Shown here piece after piece: positions 1 through 13,234 of a DNA stretch of 60,000 bases. The stretch lies in assembly GCA_030704615.1 (NCBI GenBank), contig CM060733.1:2916001-2976000 (forward strand), given 5' to 3'. This stretch comes from Takakia lepidozioides (Eukaryota > Streptophyta > Takakiopsida > Takakiales > Takakiaceae). Numbering within the stretch: position 1 is the stretch's first letter; each line of letters opens with the position of its first letter. The notes under the pieces are model-generated. The model saw nothing but the letters and a program-made list of their open reading frames with translations, did no database searches and had not been told where the DNA came from. A program made the position numbers and the translations under genes.

Positions 1-1080
1 GGTCTCCGGTTCAAATCTAGTCATAAGCTCTGTGAAAAAACAAATGATGAGATATGGCTAAACAAATTTCAAGTACTTTTGGTCGCTGGACAATGATTGG
101 AGCAATGAATTGAAATGATAGGAGACGCACTTGGATACATAGGAGATTGCACTTGGGCTTTGATTTCAATTCTTCACATATGGGCCAATGGCACAGGCTA
201 CCCCAGATCTCCCAAACTGTAGGGTCTCTGGATACATAAGGGATTGCACTTAGACTTAGATGACACTTGGGACACTTGGGCCAACGGCACAGGCTACCCT
301 AGCCTCGACAAGAGATAATCAATAATGATTGGATATATTACTACTCAATAAATTCATGGAAAACAATTAAATTGGGCCTTGACATATGAGACGTACTTGG
401 ATACATAGGAGATTACACTTGGGCTTTAGATGACACTGGACACTTGGGCCTCTACATGGGAGATGCACTTGGATACATAAATAGAAGATTGCACTTGAGC
501 TTAGATGGCCCTCGACATGGGAGACGTACTTCGATACATAGGAAATCGCATGTGGTCTTAGATTTCAATTCTTCACACATGGGCCGACGGCAGAGGCTAC
601 ACTAGAGGTCCCACTTAGACTTCGTGAAAAATAGCAAATTGGGCTTTCCTGGAACAATGATATGGAGAATATCTCCCAAATTGCAGGGGCTCTAGATACA
701 TAGGGGATTGCACTTGGACTTAGATGACACTGGACACTTGGGCCAACGACACAGGCTACCCTAGTCAATATATGAAGCGAGACGTTTGTTTTGTTTTGTT
801 TTGTTTTGTCACGTTGAGATGTCCCGAACAGCGGGCCCAGCGCTGGTGCTTGATACCGTTGGAAAGCCCTCAATGAGGAGGGGTGCACGGGCTTGGTCTC
901 ATGGAGGTCACACTTGGGCCTCTACATGGGAGATGCACTTGGATACATGAATAGAAGATTGCACTTGGGCTTAGATTTCAATTTTTCACACATGGGCCAA
1001 CGGCATAGGCTACACTAGAGGTCGCACTTGGGCCTCAACATAAGAGACGCACTGGGATACATCAAGAAATGCACTTGGAG
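1..1080. repeat. Degenerate minisatellite, ~100-150 bp units
   Basis: The stretch is built from imperfect copies of a unit containing phrases such as CACTTGGATACATAGGAGAT and CAACGGCACAGGCTACCCTA (near 190, 285, 585, 750 and 985). Units differ in length and order, so the array is old and scrambled. A short TTTTG microsatellite lies at about 785-810. I see no gene here: open frames in it are low-complexity products of the repeat. Confidence 0.7.
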
Positions 1081-1090
1081 AGCAGCTGCG

Positions 1091-1210
1091 GCGTGAGCAC
1101 GCCGCACTCACGCGCGCACTAAGCGTGAGCACGCCGCACTCACGCGCGCACTAAGCGTGAGCAGATTCCACTAATCGTGAGCAGATTCCCTTAAGCGTGA
1201 GCAGAAACTG
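1091..1210. repeat. 32-bp GC-rich tandem repeat followed by ~21-bp repeats
   Basis: Two identical 32-bp units (1091-1122 and 1123-1154) start GCGTGAGCACGCCGC. They are followed by two to three shorter units sharing CGTGAGCAGATTCC. Each unit contains a small inverted pair (GCGTGAG / CTCACGC) and could fold. Confidence 0.8.
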
Positions 1211-1379
1211 GAAGTGGAGCGTATAACCGTGGAAGAAGCAAGGCCTATTGTCGTGGATGCAAACTTATGCCTATTGGAAGCTAAGATACCATGCTGGGAC
1301 CAAAGGCGCCGACCTCCATGCCCGAAAATGTGGGATGAATGTGTACGAAGAACTTCTCGATGAAGTAAGCAAGGATGAA

Positions 1380-1520
1380 TGGGTTCAGAGAAATGAATTT
1401 TGGATGAAAATGAGTGGATGAATGTAACGTGAATGAATGAAATATAATTGTTTGTAAAAAAAACATTCATGACATTCATCCCATTCATAACAGTCATGGA
1501 GTATCATCTCATTCATTCAT
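1380..1520. repeat. ATTCAT/ATGAAT-rich simple sequence
   Basis: About 140 bp are dominated by GAATGAATG/ATTCATTC words. No gene is visible between here and the transposase remnant that starts (minus strand) below 4330. Confidence 0.5.
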
Positions 1521-1836
1521 CTAATAGAAAGTGAAGTCATTAGCCAATTTTGCAAAACAAGATTGATCTCATTCAAGAAAGCGTTGCTATTAACTAGCAC
1601 TAAGCCAGATACAAGTCCACCGTTGGAACACAAACATGCATTGAAAAATAAGATTGAAAAGAAATATTCATTGCAAAACAACATTGATCTCATTCAAAAA
1701 ATGTTCCCTTGAAGCAAACGTAGCCATCTCCAAAGTCCGATACACCCAGATTTGAGTAACAATGACAAGGAGGGCAAACAGGTAGAGTTGCAATGCAAAT
1801 CCAGACTACATCTCAATTTGTACCCGAAGTATCTCA

Positions 1837-4330
1837 CTATAGCAGTGTATGAACGTCGGTGGGTCCTATCGTACATTGGTGAATGTACGTGTCTCGTTTT
1901 GGATTGCAAAACATCCTCCGAATGTAGATGTAGTAAAGATGCTTGCACGGGACAAATTTCACTCTGTTGCCGAGAGAGCTTGAGAGCGTGTTCTGAAAGT
2001 CCGGACAAGTGCAATTAGGGAAATCGCCAATAGTAATCTCATAGGTCCGGTCATGAACAACCGATCCAGAGGTCGCCATGGTGTATACCCGCCCATACCC
2101 TGGCAAGGGAACATTCACAATTTGGGTGATGCGACACTGCAGGGTATAACTAGCAGACTCCATCTTGCACTCATTGTCTGCACCAGCCTCAACCTGACGT
2201 CCATTCCTTTTTGTGGGCCTATCGTTGCCATGTCGGGGACGTGCCGTAAAGTTGGAAGGGAAAGCCATTGGGTTAACTGGGGTTACGACAGGAGGGGCTC
2301 TCGGAAGGCGAAACCCGGCCTCCTCCAGAATGTCAATCTCCAGTTTGGAGAGTGCGGTTCCTAACTTCACTGGCCACACGGCTGGAATATGAGGCTTCCA
2401 ATATCACAAATTCCCGAATAGTCCCCATGACATAGCGCACAATGTCATCCGGGTAGAACCAAAACTTGTGAGGCCTAGACTCCCGCGACTGGTAATGCTT
2501 GAACAACCCGGTGAATGTCGAGGCAGGAGTTCCGCAAGTCCCTTTGGAAATTTGGGACTTGCACTTTTGAAATGAGGGTGCCCTAACAGCGGCACATTTG
2601 ACTTTTGATCCATGGGAAGTTTGTTCTATATGCCACATTGCGTCAGTACGGTCCGACTCCTTTACCGGCAGCATGTTCTCCCCTTCCCCGGGGACTGTGG
2701 TGGTTGGAGACTCCTGAGGGAATGAAGGCGATGAAGACTCCCCCACAAAGGAGGTGGCACCCACAAAAGTGGGGGGCACATGCACACGTGGTACTGAAAA
2801 GTTATCCCGATCATGCCGGTGCGAATCTGCATCCGAACCTGGTGGGGTGTCATGTTTTTGTTTGCACGAACCAAACCTCTCATCTACTTCCAGATGTGCA
2901 AGCCGTGACTGCAATGGTGTTCCACTCGTTGACAGCCCGTGCCATCTTAGTAGGGTCTTTTAATCTGTTTGCAGCCCTGAGCAACAACTCTACCCGGTTT
3001 GGCCCCTTGCCTACACCCTCCCCGAAGGAAATCTCGGTACCGTGTTTGTTGTGATAGTGCACGGACCATGTCATCAGATGTGGCAACGTACAGATCCCGC
3101 CCATTCTTCCCGGATTGCTTCATCCAAACACTGTGCACTGTCTCCGAAAGATTGCAGGAGGGCATATCCGCAATATCCTCAAGCGTCCTATCCTGCCAGC
3201 CACCAGATTTTCCAGTGAGTTTTCATGTTTTAAGTGCAATTTTACTGGACAAAAGCAGACATCAAATGAATCTTTACCTCATGATAAGTGAAGAAACAAA
3301 ACCCTCAAACTCCTAGAACTTACTATTGTCATGAAATCCCCCCACTGTCTGTATCAGAAATGCCAAAACCCAAACCAGTTGTCCAGCTCTTTGAGGCCTT
3401 CCTGGCTTGATGCATCCAAGGAGTACCACCATGCTCGGATAGTTTGATATAGGGAGTTTGCCTCATGCTTCGTCGTTGCATTTTTGTACAAGTGGCATAA
3501 TCTCATGTGCTCGTCCTACAATTCCACTTTTATGCAACTCTTTGTATGTCTTCGAAGGGACTGCATCCAATGTAAGAGACAAGTGCGCTCCCTACCTTGC
3601 ATAGGTATTTTGGGGTTTCTAGAACCAAACACACACCGTACTGCATTCTAGTTTGCCTGTGCGTTGTTAGCCATGAATCCATTGAAGTTTAGATTAGGCA
3701 CACCATTCAAAGTCATCACGTTCACAAGAGACCTCCACATCAAAATTTGAGATTCTGTGTCCTCGGATTGCATGTCGCAAACTGCTGTAGTCATGACTAT
3801 TTGGTAAGTTGGATCATACACATGACAAGCCATGGTTGTCCAGTCCTTAACACATTTGACATGGTCGAACATGAGCCATGATTTCTCCAGATCGCCTCCG
3901 GGCTGCATTCTTCGGACCAGGCAAACTCCACTACCCACCCCTACCATGGACATTTTGAACAAGTACACTTTCATGGATCCCTGGCCTGGGAAGATACTAT
4001 CTTGAATAAAGTCATATTTGCTTCTACGCTTCAAGTCCAAAATGCTATCAAGAGAACCTCTGTTCCTTGGGCCCATTCGCAGTGCGTTGATGTGATTCCG
4101 GACATTAGGCGAGCTTAAAGTAGAAAAATGATCCATAACAGCATCCAGCATTGAGGAGTCCAGCCTGGATGAGGTATCGTCTGGTTCTCCAAGAATATAT
4201 TTTTGCAAGAACGTCTTGCTTGCTGCAAGGGCAATGGCTGACGGCGAAACATTCAACGTTGTGAACTTCCTGCTGCAGGAGTCCCAGAACCGTATCTATA
4301 CTTTCCCTGCAATCTCCTTTGTACACGGGG
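1837..4330 (-). pseudogene. MULE/FAR1-like transposase-derived gene with SWIM zinc finger, broken
   Basis: Reading the minus strand from about 4330 down, a transposase-like region (frame 4256-3648) contains a YDP motif, then FMANNAQANW at the place where relatives usually carry FMAD. A TAG follows at ~3645 where Trp is expected, and the reading then continues to a CLLHW motif, the His/Cys pair of this family. After a ~150-bp gap of intron-like sequence comes SETVHSVWMKQSGK (3165-3060), another family signature. A frameshift leads into a Pro/Ser-rich stretch (2914-2333) and finally a SWIM finger, CTCPDF...VPCKHLYYIY (2379-1837). Such proteins are derived from Mutator-like transposases and bind DNA in the nucleus. 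The stop, frameshifts and loss of an acidic residue argue for a dead copy. Recognition of the family is from motifs only. Confidence 0.72.
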
Positions 4331-4360
4331 TGATCGTGATTTCCGAGATGTATACAAGCC

Positions 4361-5367
4361 TGACGTGCCCTGAGCGCACGCGGTCAGGGTGACGGCATAC
4401 TAGCTAGGGGGGTCGTGATAAGTTGCGGTGTAGGTTGGGCTCACTGAACCGCCTACCCAACTGCGGTTAGTGCAGGGGGTCTGTGGTCGTACATGATGGC
4501 TATGATCACTATCTAAGTCCTATCAGCAAAGAGAAGTCGCGTACTCCTCTTCACAGGGCGAGTTTGCGTTTCTAAGTCTTACGGTATTCTACAATCTACT
4601 CAGTAACTGCCTTCCAAGTCTTTGAGTTTTATTGTCTAATTCCTACCGCCTAGGCCCCCGAGCCGCCTATAGCCTAGATATGTTTTTATCCCTTCACAAG
4701 GCACCTGCCGAGCCTAGGAAGAAGAGGGAAAATCTTCCTCTCCCAATGCCCCTCCTTCACTGAGTGCTTGAGTTCAAGTCACATCTAATGGAAGGGCCAA
4801 CACTTTCTACCCCAGTGCCTAAAATACTTTGTTTTAGCAAAGGAGAGGCCAAAATACCTATCATAATCCAATAGGTTCACCATAAGGTGGTTCTAAGCCC
4901 CTCAAATCAATAAGTTCAATCAGTTTAATAAACGCCCTTCAGGCTATAACTTGCACCACGTGCATCTATCCTATTTAAGCAATTTCGCACATCAGAAATG
5001 CTGGAAAATAAAAGAATTTAAGAAAATCAGGAAAAATACCTTCCTTATGGACAAATATGGGGAATCCAAAGATGCCCTTGGCGCCTAAAAATGCCCTTGG
5101 GAACCCCGTGGGAACCCAATGAGAACCGAGGACGCCCGGAAACCGTTTCCTGCCGCGAGGAACTGCTGCAGCCCTATCGGATAAATGAACCTCGCTGAGA
5201 ATTCATCCCTGCCACTACATTCGTCAGTCCAGAACATGCATGCGTAAATAATAAAATAACCACTAGTGGGTCTAAGCCAGATTTCACCCCTTTACATTAT
5301 TTTAAGGCTTTGGTGCGCTTTCCCTCCGTAGAAAAGTCATCCTCTACCTTGGGCTCTGACACAAAGG
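4361..5367 (-). repeat. LTR copy (3' LTR of the minus-strand gypsy element)
   Basis: It starts TGACGTGCCCTGAG and aligns along its length with 17118-18123. Similarity ends around ACACAAAGG. The sequence continues without a match in the other copy, so the true LTR may be longer on this side. I see no purine tract directly inside it on the minus strand, which is a weak point of the boundary. Confidence 0.75.
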
Positions 5368-8300
5368 CTCACTGTAGCCGAGTTTTTAGGACAGAGTACT
5401 TTCTCTCCTCCCTTGTTTCTCGAGGTCTCCGCCTCTAGCTCACTGCTCACAGACCCGCTCAGCTCTCTCTCTCTTGGAGTCATAAGAACACTCCCCTCCA
5501 AGGCTACGTCCTCCCAAAATCCTAGATTTTATCTACCATTGGCGCCTTAGATAATGGCTCCTAACCCTTAGAGGGGTATAAATTGAATATTCTAATAGCT
5601 AAAGGTAAGAATACCCATTTTTAAGGGAATTTGCAGACGCATTGCCCATTGGGTAAAACGCCCCCGCCATGTGGCGGGGCGCAGATCCACGCGTAGCGTC
5701 CAAGCCGTGGACCGCTGCGGTTAACGGCGGCGTCCGCCGGTCCGTCTCAGTTTTTGGTTATCCCGCGGGTAAAGACCCGCACCCTGCTCGCACGCTTCAG
5801 GGCCTCACGCCTGAGCCACGCGGCTGATGTACTTGATCTCAGTATGACTTAAGGTCAGCGCTGGGGCCCCGCTCCCCATACGTCGTGGCTGGGCCACGGC
5901 TGCCTCCACTCTTTAAGTAATCGAGTGCCTACTCTCTAGGCGCAGCACCCGGCTCCTCCCGGGCTGCTCGCAACGTTGGGGCAGCTGTTGTCTTTAGCTC
6001 GCCCAAACCCCAAGACAAAAGAAATACAACCCACCCTCTCCTAGGCCTCCATGGCTTGCTAGTGGGGGGGGGGGGGGGATTAGCACATAGTGACCTTATA
6101 TCATAGATCCAGCCTGCTGGCCTTCCTTTTCCAGAGCTGGCTATATTTCAAATTAGTAACCAAACACAAAGATTCTTTCTTCAAACAATTCAAATACAAG
6201 CCTCTATTGATACCCTTTCTAATAGGCTATGGGGTTCTTCCCCTTGTCAATTCTAGACATGAAATAGTGAGATTCCACAATGCACACTTCTCTTTTGAAG
6301 AGCCTAAATCAGATTTTCAACTTCAAGCTTTGCTTGGAAAATAAATGAATCACATACATAAATGGTGAAATGGTAAGATGGGATCAACCTTTCAATGCGA
6401 GAGTGTTTGGGATGCTCTATCAACTCAAGTAATGGTACTTTATGCGGCCTCCACTTGGGCTCTCGTCCATAAGTCCACATCAGCCCCTCCTACTCGTCCT
6501 CAAGTCACTTTCCTCCACATGAAATTGCCCTCTTCCTTCACAAATGAAATGGCTAAAAAGGCCCACAAGCTAGGTCACGTGCCTTAGGTCACAAGAATTC
6601 TACCTAACTAGGGAGCTTCAAAGCTCCACTCCCTAGGATCTCGCCTCCTCAAGCCTCAAACTAGCAAACACTACAACAAGAAGAGGAAACTAAGCAAGAT
6701 GAAGAACTAGATGAAGAACAAGAGAAGCTTTGCCCTTCTTTTATACTGTTTTTGAGCCTAATAAACTAATGGAAAATATTCATTAAACTATTGTTTCCTT
6801 GGAGGATCTAAAATATAATATTCAACATGGATGAAAAGTCTTAAAGGCAAATGAAAGCTGGCTTTTCATCCATCCAATTGGATAACCAGTTGGCGCAAGT
6901 TGTTATTTCATCCATCCAGCTCCTCAAGGCGAATTCCAGGATTTTTCATCCATCCAAGAAGCAGAAATACAAATAATCAGCCCCCACGAGTGCCGTCAAC
7001 TCAATAATTTGGCGCCGCTGCTAATCAGCTCTATAAATCACCAAACTTGGTGAAAAACTACAATTATATACCCCATATCAGCTTGTAAATTCTCAGCTCC
7101 ATCGGTGGTAAAAAGTTTTGCCTTTTGCCATTCGTCGTACTTTTGCTACATAAAGATTTTGTGATATTTTTGGAAATCAAATCCCTGGTGATGGCTCTGG
7201 GGTCTTTGACCCTGCCACTGAGTCATAGGTTGTCCGGAGTCCCCTCCAATTGTCCCGCACTGCTAACTAGTCCACGCTTCGCCGTTTGAAGTCGTCCTGA
7301 CCTGCTGTCATTCCGATGCAGCCATTTGTTTTGTTGCGATATTTCATCGCTCTACATGTCGCTTCCACCAATTGCCAAGCTCCTCGCCGTGTGTTCCTAC
7401 TGGACTTGAAAGGCGGGAGAAAAGAGATATCGCAATATGGGACTGGAACAGTCGTCTTGTATTGTTTGAACAGGATTGCCTTGCCGTTTCTGGTACTGAA
7501 TTGGCAACCTAATCTGCTGTCGATGCAGCTTCCTACGATCATCTTGACGCCAGAGTTCTTCTCCATGGTCGTCGCAGATCAAAAATGATCTGGAAAGAAA
7601 AGTGTCCAATATATGCATCTACATATATGGCGACCAATGGGGAACACTCGTCCCGAGTGTAAAAGAATCCAGGATCTTTGGTTCGTAAAATCCCCCTACG
7701 AGGGTATCCTTGATATCCCTTGGAGTCAACGACTACCTTGAGTAAAAGATGAAGAATAATTCCCTTTAGGCTCTTCCTCCTCGGAGAGAGTTCGAGTTTT
7801 CCGGGAGAGAGGAGGAAATAAAAGCAAAAGCCAAAAAATGTTTCAAAACCATCCAACTCGCACTCTTTGGAGAGAGTTGGAGTTCCCAGATAAAAAATAC
7901 TTCAAAACCGCCATTCTCCCCCACCGGACTGGGTTCGAATCCCCTAGATGATGTAAGAGAGATATGTGCGGTGCAAATTGATGATTCTACTCTAAAATAG
8001 CCTTGGAAGGACTTTGTATCTACCCTACTTAACATGGCTTGCAGGGACCTCTCTTGGTTTTGCACAGTTCATGGTAAATCGCTCAATGCGAACTACGACC
8101 TCGACTCGAATCTGGAAGGGTCTAGAAGCTCCTAAACATGATGCTTCTGGGAGTCCTAATTCTTGGCTCCCGCAACAGCAAAAAAGATTGGATACCCAAG
8201 GACCCTACCCATGAAATAGACGCACCATTTCTAACTACAATCTAACTATGTTCATGACTCGCAGGGACCTCTCATGGATTTCGCAGAGCCCATGATGAAA

Positions 8301-9300
8301 TTCTTGACCTAAGAAACGATTGGATCCATTCTGAACCTCAGAGGACCATACTCTGGAACAACGTATCATTCTCTCTGAAGAGGTCACAGGCCCTTCTGGG
8401 TTTTCCTGTGCCGGACGCCCTTCACATTTGTGAGGGGAGCAGTAACCACTGCTCTACAACTCACCTTTTACCCCCTCACTGCTTCTGACTTTTCTCTCAC
8501 TTCGAGGAATGCTGCAGCGGGGTTAGGTAAAAATGACAAAAGGTTTAAGGTTAGAATCCCCGTGTGGGAAGTCGTTGTGCTCCATGCAGGGAGCATCAGT
8601 ATACTGCAGAATGCTTGATACAACAAACATTTACTTTTTCTCGAGATATGCTTGAGCAAACACAGATATACTCTGTGATGAAAAAACAAATGATGATCGA
8701 CAATGTGCATTGAACAAGAGTGCATATATTAGACAACCCATTGTTCCCATTCCTGCACATGTGGTTCTTCACTTGGTGAAGAAGAAAAGAAACTCACAAC
8801 ACGTGATTAGTAACGAAGATGTATGAAGTCTTCTACTTGGCAATTGGATGGTCATAGCTTTCATAGCTTATGCCATATCAAACGAATTCTAATTCTACGA
8901 TGTGGGTTAGATTACTGCACTCTATGTGCCCCGCATCCCAAGGTCTGTCCTTGTGGATTCTAATAACTACCTGAAAATTCACTCTGGAGAACAAACCACC
9001 TCTTTAATGCAACTGCGTTGCCCCGCATCCCAAGATCTATCTTTGGAACTCCAAGAAAGGGTGTTCAATAACCTACTTGGGTAAGAGCCCTACTGTCTTC
9101 TTCCCATTGGAGAAGTTTCATCGGATTATTGCAACTGAGTTGCCCTGCACTCCACCTCGTTGTGGAGCTCCAATAACCAATGAGTCAATGGATAGGAAAT
9201 ACCAACATTTTCTTCCGACAAACCGGGAAGAAATCCTAAGGATCTCTCCCTTAGTGGGGGAATAGTTCATTGGTTAATGGACCTCACATGTAGTAGTGCT
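5368..9300. other. Non-coding 3' interior of the gypsy element
   Basis: There is about 3.9 kb between the integrase end and the 3' LTR copy. Only short, unrecognisable frames occur. Visible structure includes a run of 15 G at about 6064-6078, repeated ATCCATCC words at 6860-6960, a duplicated phrase GCAGGGACCTCTC (8041 and ~8270) and a ~100-bp imperfect duplication containing TTGCCCCGCATCCCAAG near 8930-9040. I can assign no function. Confidence 0.4.
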
Positions 9301-9304
9301 TGCA

Positions 9305-10422
9305 CTAGACACCGTTCACCAGGTTGGGGAACTCAACTCCCTTCAGTGTCTCTAGTTGTAATGAGCCGTTGTCAAAAACTGTCTTGACGAGATAGGGGCC
9401 CATATGAGTCGAACTTGGCTTTGAACTCCTCGTTCCGACTGTCGAATAATAGTACAAGATCTCCTGGATCGAAGATTCTCTTTTTGCGCTTAGCATCGAA
9501 ACGAGCCTTCCTTCGTCATTGCACTGCCTCAATGTGCTGAGTTGCTGCTTGCCGGAGTTCATCCAATCCCTCCAACATCTCAAGTCGTTCCTTTAATGAC
9601 TCGGATGTCGCCAACCGTTCGGTAATGGCCGATTGTAGAGATGGGATTTCTGTCTCGATTGGCATGATGGACTCTACCCCATAAACCAATGAAAAGGGGG
9701 GTATGTCGAGTAGTTACCTTATGGGTTGTGCGGAATGCCCACAAGGCCGCCACTCGTTTGTGGATGATAAGGGGTCGCCTTTCGATGTTTGATGGAGAAT
9801 GCCACCATCATTTCCTCGATGACGTCGTTGATGAAGTGAGATCCTCTGTCACTCACTATCTCTTTTGGGCATCCGAATCGGGAAATGATATATTCATAAA
9901 TGAAAGAGGCGGTTACCTGTGCGTTGGCCCCCTTAACCGCCTTGGCTTCTGCCCACTTGGTAAGATACTCAGTGGCTACAATGATGTAGCGATTTTTTCG
10001 ACTCGATGTAGGGTGCACTTCCCCTACATAGTCGATCCCCCACTTCTCAAACGGAGCAAGGGGGAGAGTGGGAACTAACGGCATTCCGAGCCTGTTATCC
10101 CGTTTGGCATACCTCTGACAAGAGTCGCATTTTCGCACATGAACATGGAGGGCCAGTAGTATCCTGCCCTTAAAGCCTTTTGCACTGTGAACCACCCTAC
10201 AAAATGTCCTCCGCACATGCTATCATGGGCTGACTCTAAAATATGGGGAACCTCCTCCGGGGTGACGCATCGCCTCAAGAGTCCATCCAATCCCCTTCTA
10301 TAAAGTTGCCCTCCCACAAGAGCAAACTTCATGCTGCGCAGTCGAAGCCTTCGTCGCGCATGTCGACCAATCCTGGGGGAATTTCCAGGGTGCTCAAATA
10401 TTGAGCAATGTGCTCGTACCAT
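9305..10422 (-). pseudogene. gypsy integrase (IN), frameshifted
   Basis: This is the DDE integrase that inserts the retrotransposon cDNA. The zinc-binding His pair lies in the frame ending at 10075 (AHDSMCGGHF), while the Cys pair (CDSCQRYAK) is in the next frame, so a frameshift separates them. The catalytic core (10216-9719) shows the first Asp in WGIDYVGE and the second in SDRGSHF. The expected Glu after HPQT is not in frame because the sequence turns into SGGLVG. The C-terminal piece (9583-9305) includes, in another frame, PGDLVLLFDSR, typical of the IN tail. No chromodomain was recognised. Inactive copy. Confidence 0.85.
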
Positions 10423-11105
10423 GGAGGGACGGTCTCTATGGAGAACAAGAATGCATCCGGAAAGTCATCATCAATAGGCTCGTCCCCTGTTTTCTCCGAT
10501 AATCGGGAAAGGTGATCGGCCTGAGCATTAAGCCTTCCGGGCTTGTAGACTACCTTGTAGTCGAATTCCTGAAGCAGAATAACCCACCTGACTAAACTTC
10601 CTGTCAAATCGGGCTTATTGGTCAGGTATCATAATGCCATGTGATCAACGAAAAATGTGACAGGCGTCTCCAACAAATAATGCCGATACTTCTTTACGGC
10701 AAAAATCATTCCCAGAGCCTCCCGCTCCGTGGTGCTATACCTCGTTTTGGCGAGTGTCAGCTGTCGACTGGCGAAGGATATCGAATGATCATGGCCATCA
10801 GCATCCGAAGGGCACAGGGCACAGCCTACGGCCACCGCCGAAGCATCAACGTAAACATGGAAAGGCCTATTCCAGTCGGGAGCGGCCAAAACGGGAGCGG
10901 ACACCAAGCGCTCCTTGAGTGTCTCGAAAGACTCCTGACACCCTGTATCCCAGGAAAATACCCGGTTCTTCTTCAATAATCGAGTCAGAGGTAAGGCCTC
11001 TGCTGCATACTTGTCCATAAATTTCCTATACCACCCTGTGTGGCCAAGGAACCCTTTCACCTTAGATGATGTCTCTAGTGCGGGCAGTTCGACTAGGGCG
11101 CTCAC
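10329..11105 (-). pseudogene. gypsy RNase H domain and IN linker
   Basis: The 11105-10629 frame reads through the RT thumb/connection (KVKGFLGHTGWYRKF) into RNase H: FHVYVDASAVAVGCAL with the first catalytic Asp, SFASRQLTLAKTRYSTTERE with the catalytic Glu, and FFVDHMAL with a further Asp. The next frame (10607-10329) continues with DYKVVYKPGRLNAQADHLSR, the conserved end of RNase H. One frameshift separates the two blocks. This enzyme removes the RNA strand during cDNA synthesis. Confidence 0.87.
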
Positions 11106-12430
11106 CTTTGGGCGCCATCTTTGGTGGTAGTAGAGTGTGTGACTGCAAACACTTCATTGGGTTGAGAGAGATCCCATTCTCCCTGCACCGGATGAAGCAC
11201 TCCCGTAATGCTGCAACGTGATCTTTTGCATCCCCATGGATTGCAACAAAAGTCATCTAAGAAGATGACCAAATTCCTTCTCACGATGTCTGAGAAGGAA
11301 TACATCATGACCCTCTAAAATGTCAGGGGTGCGTTGCACAAGCCAAAGGGCATCCGTGTATAGGCAAAGGTGCCCCATGGTGAAGTAAAGGTGGTTTTCA
11401 ACATGTCCTTTGGGTCAATCAACACCTGATTGTACCCTGAATCCATCCATGAAAATAGTAGAGCTCTTCCCTGCTACTTCTTCCACCAAAGTATCTATGA
11501 ATGACAAGGGAAAATGATCCTTGTGTGTTACCTTGTTAAGGGAGCGGAAGTCCACGCATACCCTTAGGCCTCCAGTGTTCTTTCGGACGATCACCATCGG
11601 AGACACCCATGCTGATGTTTCCACCGGGAAGATAAATTCTGCGGCTAGCAATTTTTTAATCTCTGCTTTAATGAGTAGTGCTAAGTTGGGGTTCACCCTT
11701 CTCTCTCGTTGTCGTCTTGGGGTAGCTCCCGGAATCAGGGGAATGGAATGCATTGCCACGTAAGAAGACACTCCCTTCAATTCGATGTAGGACCATGCAA
11801 AGATGTCCCGAAATTCCTTGAACAGTGCCTGATACTCCAAGGCCTGCTCTGTTGTCAAGTGGGCTCCCACCTTCACCATCTTTGGTGACTCTCCTCCAAC
11901 TGCCATGTCAATCAACTGCGTTGTTGGTTCCGATGTGAAACACGACCTTGGTTCAAATCGAGATCCTTTCGATCCCTGCTGCAAATAAGGAATGTAGGGG
12001 GCGCTATGTTTCATGAATCCCTTTCTAGGTCAAACTCCTCTACAATTCTTATATCCAGAATCTCGCCGTTTTTCTCCTGAGGAATCTCCGGTTCCTGCAG
12101 ACCAACCCGTTCGGCGGATATGGAAAAACATTTGGTCAATAACTCGAACCCCGGAAGTGCCTCGGTTGATACCAAGTGTACCATCACTTCCTTGCCTTGG
12201 TTTTCTCCAAACAACTAGGCGATGCAGTCTGTATCAGACTCGCATTCATACAATCCCGGTCCTAGAGACTTGACTGCGTCCTCTAGTCCTACCTTCCTTC
12301 GCTTAACCTCCCTGTGAGGCGCGGTAGCTGTTGCTAAAACTCGGTGAGCATGTGAGGTGGGAAGGAGCTCTCCCTCTGACCACAAATCCTCCTCACTCAA
12401 GTCTGCAAACTCCTCTTCAGAGCCAATCAT
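11102..12430 (-). pseudogene. gypsy reverse transcriptase, frameshifted, with acidic leader
   Basis: The 12014-11415 frame carries the RT fingers: FAWSYIELKG, IPLIPGATPRRQ, SAWVSPMVIVRKNTGGLRVCVDFRSLNK, then DHFPLSFIDTLVEEVAG. The catalytic loop appears as VIFLDDF (11308-11102), a variant of the YxDD box, in a different frame, so at least one frameshift lies between 11415 and 11308. The 12430-12011 part is an acidic linker between protease and RT. Confidence 0.88.
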
Positions 12431-12655
12431 GTTGAGCTCATCCTCATCTGTTTCTTCGTGAGGTGCTCCAGAAAGAAATGCAACAGTAGTAGTGTAAGGT
12501 CTTACCCCATAAGTAATGGTGCCTGCCCCCCAGTCCGTTCGTGCCCTGGACTAGACCAACCATGGCCTCCCTAATAGGAGTGCATACGAATATTCGTCGA
12601 TGGGGAAGTCTATGATTTGGAAGTCTACTGCATACGTGTAGCCTCCTGTCTTCAT

Positions 12656-13057
12656 CTAGTTGACGTTTGTTATGTGACCCACGGGTCGGATCTTCTGCTG
12701 GTCAGCTAGCCTGATTGTCAGAGGGGATTCCCCTGTCATGTTCAAACCCAGTTTGGATAGAGTGGAGAACGGCATGATGTTGACTGAGCTCCCATCATCC
12801 ACTAAACAGCGTTGTATGAATCGGTCAGCAATTTCCACTTCTATCTCTACTGGTCCTGGATCGATGTGGGCATTGATATAGTGGGCCTGAGCAGGAATGC
12901 TTACTCGCTTCCTCACCAATGATGCCTTAAGAGCGTGGCGGACTGTGGGCGCCATGGCTATGAGCTGAGCAAACGTAATGTTTGCATGAATATGGTGAAG
13001 ATGCTCCATTAGATTGTACGGTTCCAGCTCGTCTGTGAACCGCATGGTTGAATGCAC
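12656..13057 (-). pseudogene. gypsy aspartic protease domain
   Basis: The frame contains RCLVDDGSSVNIMPFSTL, the retropepsin active site (D-G-S/T type) in the form common in plant Ty3/gypsy elements, followed by a flap-like LTIRLADQQ. It would cleave the Gag-Pol polyprotein. The stop at the 3' side (12656) separates it from the RT leader. Confidence 0.8.
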
Positions 13058-13234
13058 CTTCCTCTGGAGAAGCTTTTCTGGTGCCGCCGGCCGATTTGCC
13101 GGACTCTTTGCTCTTCATACCGGGGGTTGAGAAATGGTTGGTCGGGCTATTGGAGGTTCCGCCTCTGCGAATGCTACCTCCTTTTCTTTGGGGTGGAGGT
13201 CTTCCTCTTCCCGAAGCACAGTCTCCGCCACCTT

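Noticed and set aside
7921-7950. GGGTTCGAATCCCC resembling a tRNA T-arm / B box
   Set aside because: No A box, anticodon arm or acceptor pairing at the right distance upstream.
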